Assembly: GCF_020216025.1 (NCBI RefSeq)
Contig: NZ_JAIWNC010000014.1
Coordinates: forward strand, 32,001-96,000
DNA length: 64,000 bases
Source: Jidongwangia harbinensis
GTDB taxonomy: Bacteria; Actinomycetota; Actinomycetes; Mycobacteriales; Micromonosporaceae
Direction of reading: 5' to 3'
Shown: in pieces, positions 41,254-49,936 of the stretch
Layout: every line of letters starts with the position of its first letter
How positions within the stretch are numbered: position 1 is the stretch's first letter
Program-made: the position numbers and the translations under genes
The notes under the pieces: generated by a model
Told to the model about the DNA's origin: nothing
Seen by the model: only the letters and a program-made list of their open reading frames with translations
Databases searched by the model: none

Positions 41254-42501
41254 TCACCCACGGCGCGTCCGGGCGGCCCGGGCCAGGGCGAAGCCGCCGT
41301 CGCGCCGCTCCACCAGGCCGGTGGTCTCCAGGAGCGACAGTCGCCTTAGGACGACGCGAAGGCCGAGCCCGGCCTTCGCGGCCAGCTGTTCCGCGTCCGC
41401 GACGCCCCGGCGTGGCACCGCCTCCAGCACCAGGGCCGACTCCTCGTCCAGTCCGTCGCGGCGGTGGTCCGGTCCCCGTGGCGGCTCGGTCAGGTGCTCG
41501 CCGATCCGGCCGACCTCCTCCAGGACGTGCGACAGGCCGGTGACCAGCCGGGTCTGCGGGTGTTCCCGGAGCAGTTCGTGACACCCGACCGACATCGCCG
41601 AGGTGACCGGGCCGGGCACCACCATCGCGATCCGGTTCAGGGCCAGCACCCGGCTCATGGTCTGTACCGCGCCGCTGCGTGCCGCCGCCTCGACCACCAC
41701 CGTGCCCCTCGTGGCGGCCGCGATCACCCGGTTGCGGATGAGGAAGCGGTGCCGCAGCGGCTCGGATCCCGGCGGCCACTCGCTGATCAGCAGTCCGCGC
41801 TCGGCGATCTGCTCCAACAGCGCCGCGTTGCCCGACGGGTACGGCCGGTCCACCCCGCTTGCCAGCACCGCGACGGTGAACCCGTTCGCCGCCAGCGCCG
41901 CCCGGTGTGCCGCCGCGTCGATGCCGAACGCGCCGCCGGAGACCACCGTCCACTCCCGCTCCGCCAGCCCGTACGCGATCTCGGTGGTCGCGTGCGTGCC
42001 GTACCCGGTCGCGGCCCGGGCACCGACCACCGCGACCGAACGCCCCAGCGCCTCGTGCAGCGGGCGGGTGCCGCGGACCCAGATGCACAGCGGTGGGCGG
42101 GTGTCCTGATTGACCCGGCCGCCGATGGTGAGGTGCATCCGGGACAGGTCCCCGACGGCGACCGGCCACTCCGCGTCGTCCGGCACCACGAGCCGGGCGC
42201 CGAGGCGGTCCGCCCGGCGCAGCGCACCGTCCGCGAGCCGGCGTGGGTCGCCGGCGGCCGAGCGGGCCAGCACCGCGTCCCGCAGGGCCGAATCGGAGAT
42301 GTCGCCGCGGATCAACCGGTCCAGTGTGGCGGGTGCCCCGGCGGCGTGGACCAGGCCCCACACCGTCCGGTTGCCCGGCTCGGCGAGCCAGGTGAGCGCG
42401 ACCCGAGCGGCCCGGTCCTCGTCGCTCGCGGAGCCGGCCGGCCGGTGCACCGGTGCCGGGCCGGGCGGCATCCGCCCGGTGTCGTCACCGTCCCGGCGCA
42501 C
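41254..42501 (-). CDS. dprA: DNA-processing protein DprA
   Basis: 415 aa. An N-terminal helical region precedes the Rossmann-like DprA core with VAVVGARAATGYGTHATTEI, VSGGAFGIDAAAHRAAL, VLASGVDRPYPSGNAALL, ISEWPPGSEPLRHRFLIRNR and VVEAAARSGAVQTM. The C-terminal winged helix (about 345-415) closes the protein. DprA loads RecA on single-stranded DNA during natural transformation and also exists in species not known to be competent. The start overlaps the comM stop by 17 bases. Confidence 0.94.
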   Translation of the reverse strand: MRRDGDDTGRMPPGPAPVHRPAGSASDEDRAARVALTWLAEPGNRTVWGLVHAAGAPATLDRLIRGDISDSALRDAVLARSAAGDPRRLADGALRRADRLGARLVVPDDAEWPVAVGDLSRMHLTIGGRVNQDTRPPLCIWVRGTRPLHEALGRSVAVVGARAATGYGTHATTEIAYGLAEREWTVVSGGAFGIDAAAHRAALAANGFTVAVLASGVDRPYPSGNAALLEQIAERGLLISEWPPGSEPLRHRFLIRNRVIAAATRGTVVVEAAARSGAVQTMSRVLALNRIAMVVPGPVTSAMSVGCHELLREHPQTRLVTGLSHVLEEVGRIGEHLTEPPRGPDHRRDGLDEESALVLEAVPRRGVADAEQLAAKAGLGLRVVLRRLSLLETTGLVERRDGGFALARAARTRRG

Positions 42502-44017
42502 CGTGGTCTCCTCGCCTGAGTTGTACGGCCTCGTCCACGTCCGTGCGCCGCGGGCGACTCCGCCCGTCCAGGTCGGCGATCGTCCACGCCAGACGCAGAG
42601 CCCGGTCGTATCCTCGGGCCGAGAGGTCGCCGCGTTCCAGTGCTCCCCGCAACGCGGCCGTGTCGCCGGGTGGCAGGTGCCACGGCGGCCGGCGTAACCG
42701 CGGCCCGGGCACCTCGGCGTTCAGCCGCCAGCCGTCGGCCGACCAGCGGGCCGCGGCGGCCGCACGGGCCCGGCTCACCCGCTCCGCGACGGCGGCGGAC
42801 GGCTCGGCGGGCGCGCTGCCGGTCATCAACTGTGCGGCGCTGAGCGGTTGCAGGTGGAGGTGGATGTCGACCCGGTCGAGCAGTGGGCCGGAGAGCCGGG
42901 CGAGGTACCGGCGCCGGACCGGCGGCGGGCAACTGCAGTGCTGGTCGCCGGCCGGGCTGGCGCAGGGGCACGGGTTGGCCGCCAGCACCAGCTGCACCCG
43001 GGCGGGGAACTCGGTGGTGCCGCGGGCCCGGGCCAGCACCACCCGGCCGCTCTCCAGCGGCTGGCGGAGCGCCTGCAACGTGGCGGTGGCGATCTCCGGC
43101 GCCTCGTCGAGGAACAGGACACCGCGGTGGGCCAGCGACAGCGCGCCCGGCCGGGCCAGGCCGGAGCCGCCGCCGACCAGGGCGGCGAGGCTGGCGCTGT
43201 GGTGCGGGGCCTGAAACGGCGGCCGGCGCACCAGCCGGCCGTCCGGTGGCAGCACCCCGGCGATCGAATGCAGTGCGGTGACCTCGATCGCCGACTCGTC
43301 GTCGAGTTCCGGCAGGACGGACGGCAGGCGCTCGGCGAGCATGGTCTTGCCGGCACCGGGCGGGCCCAGCATGGCGAGGTGGTGCCCGCCGGCCGCGGCC
43401 ACCTCGATGCCGTACCGGCCCATCGGCTGGCCGGCGACGTCGGCCAGATCCGGTCCGGTGGCCGGGGGCCGGTCCCGTGGTGGCGGGGGATCCAGCAGCT
43501 CGTCGCGGCCGCCGAGGAAACCGGCCAGGCGGCGCAGCGAGTCGGCTGCCCGGACCGTCATGCCGGGCACCACGGTGGCCTCGCGGGCATTGGCCAGCGG
43601 CACGATCACGCGATCGATTCCGGCGCGCGCCGCCGCGGCGACCATCGGCAGGACGCCGCGGATCGGGCGTACGGTGCCGTCGAGTCCCAACTCGCCCAGC
43701 ACCGCCACGCCGCGGAGCGGGGCCGACGGCAGCTCGCCGGCGCCGGCGAGGAGCGCGCAGGCGATGGCGAGATCGAAGCCACTGCCGTGTTTCGGCAGGT
43801 CGGCGGGGAGAAGGTTGACCGTGATGCGGCGGTTCGGCCAGGTCTGGCCGGAGTTGACCACCGCGGCGCGGACCCGGTCCCGCGCCTCCTGCAGGGCCGT
43901 GTCCGGCAGACCGCTCAGCACCACCGCGGGCAGCCCGGGGGAGAGGTCGGCCTCCACCTGGACCACGTGGCCGGTCATGCCCACCAGGCCGACGCAGAAG
44001 ACCCGTGCGTAGCTCAT
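42485..44017 (-). CDS. comM: YifB/ComM family Mg-chelatase-like AAA ATPase
   Basis: 510 aa. N-terminal ChlI-like domain (SYARVFCVGLVGMTGHVVQV, SGLPDTALQEARDRV), Walker A GPPGAGKTMLAERLPSVLP, Walker B LFLDEAPEI, sensor LVLAANPCPCA and a C-terminal lid with CSCPPPVRRRYLARLSGPLL DRVDIH-type sequence. ComM is a hexameric helicase aiding branch migration during transformation. ATG overlaps the yraN stop (TGATG), so yraN-comM-dprA are one operon. Confidence 0.94.
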   Translation of the reverse strand: MSYARVFCVGLVGMTGHVVQVEADLSPGLPAVVLSGLPDTALQEARDRVRAAVVNSGQTWPNRRITVNLLPADLPKHGSGFDLAIACALLAGAGELPSAPLRGVAVLGELGLDGTVRPIRGVLPMVAAAARAGIDRVIVPLANAREATVVPGMTVRAADSLRRLAGFLGGRDELLDPPPPRDRPPATGPDLADVAGQPMGRYGIEVAAAGGHHLAMLGPPGAGKTMLAERLPSVLPELDDESAIEVTALHSIAGVLPPDGRLVRRPPFQAPHHSASLAALVGGGSGLARPGALSLAHRGVLFLDEAPEIATATLQALRQPLESGRVVLARARGTTEFPARVQLVLAANPCPCASPAGDQHCSCPPPVRRRYLARLSGPLLDRVDIHLHLQPLSAAQLMTGSAPAEPSAAVAERVSRARAAAAARWSADGWRLNAEVPGPRLRRPPWHLPPGDTAALRGALERGDLSARGYDRALRLAWTIADLDGRSRPRRTDVDEAVQLRRGDHGAPGR

Positions 44018-44376
44018 CAGAACGCCGCACGGATGTGCTGCACGACCGGGGCGCCGCGGTCCTGCGGAAGCACCGACACCACGTCGAAGCGGACCTCGCG
44101 CGGGCGTACCGTGTGCTCGGCGAGCCAGCGGGCGGCCAGCCGGCGCAGGCGGCGCACCTTGGCCGGGCGGATCGCCTCGGCGGGCGTACCGAACCGGGTG
44201 CTGCGGCGCGTCTTGACCTCACAGAACACCAGATCGTCGCCGTCCCGCAGGACGAGGTCGACCTCGCCGTCGCGGCAGCGCCAGTTGCGGTCGAGGACCA
44301 CCAGGCCCAGTGCGGTGAGGTGCCGCTCGGCCAGGCGCTCGCCGTACGCACCGACCGCCTTTCGCTCCGTCGTCAT
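44017..44376 (-). CDS. yraN: YraN family (UPF0102) endonuclease-like protein
   Basis: 119 aa from ATG at 44376, the standard family length; the upstream open frame is unlikely to be coding. Motifs: AVGAYGERLAERHL, WRCRDGEVDLVLRDGDDLVF and CEVKTRRSTRFG, giving the PD-(D/E)xK-like E-x-D-x(n)-E-V-K core. It is the first gene of yraN-comM-dprA. In relatives it follows DUF2469 directly; here it is about 10 kb away and inverted. Confidence 0.93.
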   Translation of the reverse strand: MTTERKAVGAYGERLAERHLTALGLVVLDRNWRCRDGEVDLVLRDGDDLVFCEVKTRRSTRFGTPAEAIRPAKVRRLRRLAARWLAEHTVRPREVRFDVVSVLPQDRGAPVVQHIRAAF

Positions 44377-44436
44377 GGCGGTCACCGTGGCCGAGACGGC
44401 GGTGCGCCGCCGACCGCCCTGTGGACGGAGCGCGAT

Positions 44437-44445
44437 TGTGGATAA
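44437..44445 (-). promoter_or_regulatory. Perfect DnaA-box sequence / right inversion-end repeat
   Basis: TGTGGATAA is the complement of TTATCCACA. The 12-base TGTGGATAACCG at 44437-44448 is the exact inverse of 34061-34072. It lies upstream of yraN. Confidence 0.45.
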
Positions 44446-44506
44446 CCGATGGGTGACTTGGCGAGATGATATGGCTCCAGCGGTGGCATCACGGTTCGTA
44501 GTCACC

Positions 44507-44512
44507 TAAGTT
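44507..44512 (+). promoter_or_regulatory. -10 box for leaderless membrane protein gene
   Basis: TAAGTT fits TANNNT and ends eight bases before the GTG at 44521; no ribosome site is present. Confidence 0.4.
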
Positions 44513-44520
44513 GCGAAACC

Positions 44521-45273
44521 GTGGATGGACATCGCCGCTACGCCGACGAGCCGGAACCGAGCTGGTACACCGGGCAGAGCAAGACGCCGTACCCCGCATC
44601 GGCACCGAACGGGCAGAACCCCTACGACTCCGGGGTGCACGAGCGGCCGAGCGGCGCGTTCCGGCTGCCGGAGCAGCGTGAGAGCGACTACGCCGCCCAG
44701 CCGACCTACGCCGCGCCGGACCCGGTGACGTCCACCGGCAGCCACTCGCGGGCGATCACCGACACCGGTACCGGTTCGCGGGACAGCATGCGGATGCCGG
44801 TCCGTGGCCCGGAGTATCCGGCGGTCCGCCCGACCAGTTCCCCGTCCACCGGTGGGCCGCCACCGGCCACGTACGGATCACCGTCGGCGGCGCTCGCCCC
44901 GGACGGCCCGGCGGCGTCCCTCCAGCAGCCCACCACCGCGATCCCGCCGGTCGGTCGTTTTCCGGACAAACCGGTCGACAGTGTCTACCGCACCCGGCGA
45001 CCGGTGACCGCCATCGTGGTGGCGGTCGTGATGGCGCTGCTGATGCTGCCGACGCTGATGCTGCTGGGCGACGCCACCTTCGGCGGTGACCCGGTGGCCC
45101 GCGACGTCGTGCCGGCCGTACTGCTCACACTGGGACTGCCGCTGACCGGAGTCGGACTGTTCGCGCTGGCGGGCGGCGGGCCGGCGGGCCGCGAGGTGTG
45201 GCTGCGGCCGCCGATGGCGTACCTGCCGGTGGGTCTGGTGCTGCTGCTGGCCGCCGGCCTGGCCGTCGGCTGA
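44521..45273 (+). CDS. Membrane protein with long disordered N-terminus
   Basis: 250 aa, GTG start, probably leaderless. Residues 1-155 are polar and Pro/Ser/Tyr-rich without a fold (SYADEP-like, TYAAPDPV, STGGPPPAT). Three hydrophobic segments follow at about 162-182, 197-217 and 229-248. The cytoplasmic head is the kind that recruits partners or is phosphorylated; no family is recognised. It sits between yraN (divergent) and rpsB, a conserved neighbourhood. Confidence 0.7.
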   Translation: MDGHRRYADEPEPSWYTGQSKTPYPASAPNGQNPYDSGVHERPSGAFRLPEQRESDYAAQPTYAAPDPVTSTGSHSRAITDTGTGSRDSMRMPVRGPEYPAVRPTSSPSTGGPPPATYGSPSAALAPDGPAASLQQPTTAIPPVGRFPDKPVDSVYRTRRPVTAIVVAVVMALLMLPTLMLLGDATFGGDPVARDVVPAVLLTLGLPLTGVGLFALAGGGPAGREVWLRPPMAYLPVGLVLLLAAGLAVG

Positions 45274-45306
45274 GCGGCCCGGACACCCGCTCTTCGCGGC
45301 AGGGCG

Positions 45307-45398
45307 TATGCTGGACGACGGCGACCGCCTCGTGCGGTCGACCTCGCGCGCCCTCTGCCAGTCCGCCAGCGTCTGCTGACGCCGCCGGCAGCGGCGGC
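45307..45398 (+). promoter_or_regulatory. rpsB promoter and leader hairpin
   Basis: TATGCT at 45307-45312 is a good -10 box; a leader of about 190 bases would follow. It contains a GCCGCCG/CGGCGGC stem with a 4-nt loop (45381-45398). Leader regulation by S2 is known in other bacteria and possible here. Confidence 0.45.
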
Positions 45399-45508
45399 CC
45401 TCCCTGGTCTCGAGGTTCATCGGGTCCACCAGCGGCCGACGACCGGGCGCCAGGACGCCCACCGCCGGTGAGCGTGACAACCAGGGAACCATAGGGAGCT
45501 AACCCACC

Positions 45509-46423
45509 ATGGCCGTCGTGTCCATGCGTCAGCTGCTGGAGAGCGGTGTCCACTTCGGGCACCAGACCCGGCGCTGGAACCCCAAGATGAAGCGCTTCAT
45601 TTTCACCGAGCGCAACGGCATCTACATCATCGACCTGCGTCAGACCCTCGAGTACATCGAGAAGGCCTACGCGTACGTGCGGGACACCGTCGCCGAGGGT
45701 GGCCACGTGCTGTTCGTCGGCACCAAGAAGCAGGCTCAGGAAGCGATCGCCGAGCAGGCCACCCGGGTCGGCCAGCCGTACGTGAACCACCGCTGGCTGG
45801 GCGGCATGCTCACCAACTTCCAGACGGTGTACAAGCGCCTGCAGCGGATGAAGGAGCTCGAGGCTCTGGGTGACCTGAGCGGCACCGCCGCCGGGTACAC
45901 CAAGAAGGAGACCCTCCAGCTGTTCCGGGAGAAGACCAAGCTGACCAAGACGCTCGGTGGCCTGCGGGACATGACGAAGGTGCCGTCAGCGATCTGGGTG
46001 GTCGACACCAAGAAGGAGCACATCGCCGTCGACGAGGCCCGCAAGCTGGGCATCCCGGTCATCGCGGTGCTGGACACCAACTGTGACCCGGACGAGGTCG
46101 ACTTCCCGATCCCGGGCAACGACGACGCGATCCGCTCGGCCGAGCTGCTGACCAAGGTCATCGCCGCGGCCGTCGCGGACGGTCTGATCAAGCGGTCCGG
46201 CCGCAACCGTGGCGACGCCGACACCAAGCCCGAGCCGGGTTCGGTGGCCGCCGGTGAGCCGCTGCCGGAGTGGGAGCGCGACCTCTACGAGGGTGCCGAG
46301 AAGAAGGCCGCCGACGCGGAGCCGGCCGCTGCTGCCGCCGCCCCGGCCGCTGCCGCCCCGGCTGCCGCTGCGCCGGCCGAGGCCGCTCCGGCCGCCGAGC
46401 CGGTCGCGACCGCCGCGGAGTAA
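45509..46423 (+). CDS. rpsB: 30S ribosomal protein S2
   Basis: 304 aa, ATG with AGGGAG upstream. Conserved core: MRQLLESGVHFGHQTRRWNP, FIFTERNGIYIIDLRQTLEY, VNHRWLGGMLTNFQT, ALWVVDTKKE-type and AVLDTNCDPDEVDFPIPGND. An Ala/Glu-rich tail of about 50 residues follows the core, as in other actinobacteria. It is the first gene of rpsB-tsf. Confidence 0.97.
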   Translation: MAVVSMRQLLESGVHFGHQTRRWNPKMKRFIFTERNGIYIIDLRQTLEYIEKAYAYVRDTVAEGGHVLFVGTKKQAQEAIAEQATRVGQPYVNHRWLGGMLTNFQTVYKRLQRMKELEALGDLSGTAAGYTKKETLQLFREKTKLTKTLGGLRDMTKVPSAIWVVDTKKEHIAVDEARKLGIPVIAVLDTNCDPDEVDFPIPGNDDAIRSAELLTKVIAAAVADGLIKRSGRNRGDADTKPEPGSVAAGEPLPEWERDLYEGAEKKAADAEPAAAAAAPAAAAPAAAAPAEAAPAAEPVATAAE

Positions 46424-46499
46424 GACCGCAGGATGCCGGCCGCCGGGAACGGCGGCCGGCGCCTCCCTCATCCGCAACCCGAGCATCGAAGAGAGAGTC

Positions 46500-47330
46500 A
46501 TGGCCAACTACACCGCCGCGGACGTGAAGAAGCTCCGCGACCTCACCGGCGCCGGCATGATGGACTGCAAGAAGGCGCTCGACGAGTCGGACGGTGACTT
46601 CGACGCCGCCGTCGAGTTCCTGCGCATCAAGGGTGCCAAGGACGTCGGCAAGCGGGCCGGTCGCACCGCGGCCAACGGCATCGTCGCCCACTACGGCAAG
46701 TCGCTGCTCGAGCTGAACTGCGAGACCGACTTCGTCGCCAAGACCCCGGACTTCGTCGCCCTGGCGCAGCAGCTGGTCGAGCACGGCGAGCAGAACAAGC
46801 TGGCCGACGCCGCCGCGCTGCAGGCCGCCACGCTGGCCGACGGCCGCCCGGTGGCCGACGTGATCCAGGAGTTCTCCGCCAAGATCGGCGAGAAGATCGT
46901 GCTGAACCGGTTCGCCACGCTGGACGGCACCGTCGCGGTCTACCTGCACCGCAAGGCGCAGGACCTGCCGCCGCAGGTGGGCGTGCTGGTGGAGTACGCC
47001 GGCAAGTCCGACGAGGCGGGCGACGCCGACGCCCGGGGCGTGGGCATGCAGATCGCCGCGATGCGTCCGAAGTTCCTGTCCCGCGCCGAGGTGCCCGCCG
47101 AGACGGTCGAGTCGGAGCGGCGCATCGCCGAGCAGACGGCGCGCGAGGAAGGCAAGCCGGAGCAGGCGCTGCCGAAGATCGTCGAGGGCCGGGTGAACTC
47201 CTTCTTCAAGGACTTCGTCCTGCTCGAGCAGCCGTCGGTGACGGACAACAAGAAGACGGTCGCCGCTGTCACCAAGGAAGCCGGCATCGAGATCACCCGG
47301 TTCGTCCGGTTCGAGGTCGGCCAGGAGTAA
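46500..47330 (+). CDS. tsf: Elongation factor Ts
   Basis: 276 aa from the ATG at 46500. UBA-like N-domain (YTAADVKKLRDLTGAGMMDC, KKALDES), then the EF-Tu-contacting TDFVAKTPDF motif and the dimerisation core with ARGVGMQIAAM and GKPEQALPKIVEGRVNSFFK. It exchanges GDP for GTP on EF-Tu. Followed by a strong inverted repeat before pyrH. Confidence 0.97.
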   Translation: MANYTAADVKKLRDLTGAGMMDCKKALDESDGDFDAAVEFLRIKGAKDVGKRAGRTAANGIVAHYGKSLLELNCETDFVAKTPDFVALAQQLVEHGEQNKLADAAALQAATLADGRPVADVIQEFSAKIGEKIVLNRFATLDGTVAVYLHRKAQDLPPQVGVLVEYAGKSDEAGDADARGVGMQIAAMRPKFLSRAEVPAETVESERRIAEQTAREEGKPEQALPKIVEGRVNSFFKDFVLLEQPSVTDNKKTVAAVTKEAGIEITRFVRFEVGQE

Positions 47331-47354
47331 CACCCTCAACCACAAGCTGAGGTA

Positions 47355-47392
47355 CGGGAGGTCGGGAACGCGATTCTGCGCCCGACCTCCCG
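47355..47392 (+). terminator. 12-bp inverted repeat between tsf and pyrH
   Basis: CGGGAGGTCGGG (47355-47366) pairs perfectly with 47381-47392 across a 14-nt loop. It may terminate the rpsB-tsf transcript or attenuate read-through into pyrH. Confidence 0.6.
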
Positions 47393-47440
47393 GTCCCATA
47401 GGGTCTCTGGCAGTAAGCCGAAGGGGAAGGCGGGTCTCTC

Positions 47441-48202
47441 ATGACGATGGTGACCGAGCAGGCTGCTCAGCTCGAGGAACCGGTAGCGCCTCCCGTGCGG
47501 CCGCGCCGGGTGATGCTCAAGCTCTCGGGCGAGGTGTTCGGCGGTGGCGCGGTCGGTGTCGACCCGGACGTGGTGCAGGGCATCGCCCGCCAGATCGCCA
47601 CGGTCACCCGCCGCGGGATCCAGGTCGCGGTCGTGATGGGCGGCGGCAACTTCTTCCGCGGCGCCGAGCTGCAGAAGCGCGGCATGGACCGCTCCCGCGC
47701 CGACTACATGGGCATGCTCGGCACGGTGATGAACTGCCTGGCCCTGCAGGACTTCCTGGAGAAGGAAGGCATCGAGACGCGGGTGCAGACCGCGATCACG
47801 ATGGCCCAGGTCGCCGAGCCGTACATCCCGCTGCGCGCCATCCGGCACCTGGAGAAGGGCCGCGTGGTGATCTTCGGGGCGGGCGCCGGCATGCCGTACT
47901 TCTCCACCGACACGGTGACCGCCCAGCGGGCCCTGGAGATCCACGCCGATCTGGTGCTGATGAGCAAGAACGGCGTGGACGGCGTCTACACCGCGGACCC
48001 GCGCACCGACCCGTCCGCCCGCAAGATCGAACAGATCACGTTCGCCGGCGTCCTGCAGCAGGGGCTGCGCGTCGCCGACCAGGCCGCGTTCAGCCTGTGC
48101 CAGGAGAACAACCTGCCGATGCTGGTGTTCGGCGCGCAGGGCGACGACACGATCATCCGGGCCGTGAGCGGCGAGAAGATCGGTACCTTGATCACCGCGT
48201 GA
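47441..48202 (+). CDS. pyrH: UMP kinase
   Basis: 253 aa, ATG with AAGGGGAAGG upstream. Amino acid kinase fold: RVMLKLSGEVFGGG, VVMGGGNFFRGAEL, DYMGMLGTVMNCLAL, ALEIHADLVLMSKNGVDGVY and NLPMLVFGAQGDDTI. The enzyme makes UDP from UMP and is a hexamer controlled by GTP and UTP. A short polar N-extension precedes the core. Confidence 0.97.
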   Translation: MTMVTEQAAQLEEPVAPPVRPRRVMLKLSGEVFGGGAVGVDPDVVQGIARQIATVTRRGIQVAVVMGGGNFFRGAELQKRGMDRSRADYMGMLGTVMNCLALQDFLEKEGIETRVQTAITMAQVAEPYIPLRAIRHLEKGRVVIFGAGAGMPYFSTDTVTAQRALEIHADLVLMSKNGVDGVYTADPRTDPSARKIEQITFAGVLQQGLRVADQAAFSLCQENNLPMLVFGAQGDDTIIRAVSGEKIGTLITA

Positions 48203-48255
48203 TCGTCGGATCAGTCCAGAAGAACCACCAGAGCCAGCTAGGAGGCGACACAGCG

Positions 48256-48813
48256 GTGATCGACGAGGTCCTCTTCGAAGCCGAAGAGAAGATGGAGAGC
48301 GCGGTCGAGCACGCCAAGGAGGAGTTCGCCGCGATCCGTACGGGCCGTGCCACGCCGGCGATGTTCTCCAAGATCGTCGTCGACTACTACGGTGCGCCGA
48401 CCCCGGTGACGCAGATGGCGTCCGTCGGCGTACCGGAGCCGCGCATGGTGATCGTCAAGCCCTACGACCAGTCCCAGCTCGGTCCGATCGAGCGGGCGAT
48501 CCGTGACTCGGACCTCGGGGTGAACCCCAACAACGAGGGCACCCAGCTGCGTATCCACCTGCCGCAGATGACCGAGGAGCGGCGCCGCGACATGATCAAG
48601 GTGGCGCGGCACAAGGCCGAGGAGGGCCGGGTGTCCATCCGCAACGTCCGCCGCCGGGCCAAGGAACAGTTGGACCGCCTGGTCAAGGACGGCGAGGTCG
48701 GCGAGGACGAGGGCCGGCGCGCGGAGAAGGAACTCGAGGACGTGACCCACAAGTACGTGGCGGTCGTCGACGAACTGGTCAAGCACAAGGAAACCGAGTT
48801 GCTCGAGGTCTGA
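48256..48813 (+). CDS. frr: Ribosome recycling factor
   Basis: 185 aa, GTG start with AGGAGG ten bases upstream. Typical RRF: IRTGRATPAMFSKIVVDYYG, PTPVTQMASVGVPEPRMVIV, AIRDSDLGVNPNNEG and IRNVRRRAKEQLDRLVKDGE. It splits post-termination ribosomes with EF-G. Its stop overlaps the cdsA start as TGATG. Confidence 0.96.
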   Translation: MIDEVLFEAEEKMESAVEHAKEEFAAIRTGRATPAMFSKIVVDYYGAPTPVTQMASVGVPEPRMVIVKPYDQSQLGPIERAIRDSDLGVNPNNEGTQLRIHLPQMTEERRRDMIKVARHKAEEGRVSIRNVRRRAKEQLDRLVKDGEVGEDEGRRAEKELEDVTHKYVAVVDELVKHKETELLEV

Positions 48814-49892
48814 TGTCGTACCTCGATCCCCGCAGCGGGCCCACCCCTTCCGGCGACCGGCCGTCCGACCGGGACGCACCGGCCCCGTACGCCGCCTACT
48901 GGGTTCCGGAGTCCGACGCGGGGACGAACGGCGCTGGCGCGGACGGGCCACCGTACCGGCCCGCCGCTCCGCCCTGGGACGCACCGAACGCCGCGACCTC
49001 GACGTCGGAGGCCGAATACCACCTGGCGGCCGGGCCCAAGGGGCCGGGCCGCCGGCGTGCGTCCGGCGACGGCAAGGCGCGCGGCCGGGCCGGCCGCAAC
49101 CTGCCCGCCGCGATCGCCGTGGGCCTCAGCCTCTGCCTGGTCGTGCTCGCCTCCCTGGTGGTGTGGAAGGAAGCTTTCCTGGGCGTGATCGCGATCGCCG
49201 CGGGCGTCGGCGTCTGGGAGATGTGCCGGGCCCTGCGTACCACCGGGGCGCACCCGCCGCTGATCCCGCTGCTCGCCGGTACGGTGCTGATGACCGGGCT
49301 GGCCTGGTACTCCGGCGAGGACGGCGTGGTGCTCGGCCTGGTGGTCACGGTGCTGGCCGCGGTCCTCTGGCGGCTGGCCGACCGGCCCGCCCACGTCCGC
49401 CAGGACCTGACCGCGAGCATGCTCATCGCGGTGTACGTACCCTTCCTGCTCAGCTTCGGCGTCCTGCTCTCGCTGCCGGACGACGGCGACTGGCGGGTGC
49501 TGTGCACGCTGCTGGCCGTGGTGCTCTCGGACACCGGCGGCTATGCGGCCGGGGTGTTCTTCGGCCGGCACGCGATGGCACCGCGGATCAGCCCCAAGAA
49601 GTCCTGGGAGGGCTTCGCCGGCTCGGTGACCGCGGCCGCCGTGGGCAGCTCCCTGCTGTTGTACTTCCTGCTCGACGTGCCGTTCTACTGGGGCCTGGTG
49701 TTCGGGGCGGTCATCTCGGTGGTCGCGGTGCTGGGCGATCTGGCCGAGTCGATGCTCAAACGGGACCTCGCGATCAAGGACATGAGCCGGCTGCTGCCCG
49801 GCCACGGTGGCCTGATGGATCGGCTCGACTCGATCCTCTTCGCGGTCCCGACCGCGTACCTCCTGTTGTCGCTCGTCGCACCCCCGGGATGA
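48813..49892 (+). CDS. cdsA: Phosphatidate cytidylyltransferase
   Basis: 359 aa. About 90 polar Pro/Ala-rich residues precede eight or so membrane helices, then the CDP-alcohol cytidylyltransferase signature near the end: SMLKRDLAIKDMSRLLPGHG, then GLMDRLDSILFAVP. SDTGGYAAGVFFGRHAMAPR and SPKKSWEGFAGS are further conserved blocks. It makes CDP-diacylglycerol for phospholipids. The disordered head resembles that of the membrane protein at 44521. Confidence 0.94.
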   Translation: MSYLDPRSGPTPSGDRPSDRDAPAPYAAYWVPESDAGTNGAGADGPPYRPAAPPWDAPNAATSTSEAEYHLAAGPKGPGRRRASGDGKARGRAGRNLPAAIAVGLSLCLVVLASLVVWKEAFLGVIAIAAGVGVWEMCRALRTTGAHPPLIPLLAGTVLMTGLAWYSGEDGVVLGLVVTVLAAVLWRLADRPAHVRQDLTASMLIAVYVPFLLSFGVLLSLPDDGDWRVLCTLLAVVLSDTGGYAAGVFFGRHAMAPRISPKKSWEGFAGSVTAAAVGSSLLLYFLLDVPFYWGLVFGAVISVVAVLGDLAESMLKRDLAIKDMSRLLPGHGGLMDRLDSILFAVPTAYLLLSLVAPPG

Positions 49893-49936
49893 GCGATGAG
49901 TGAACAAGTCCCCGGACGTGGGAGACTGGACCGGCC

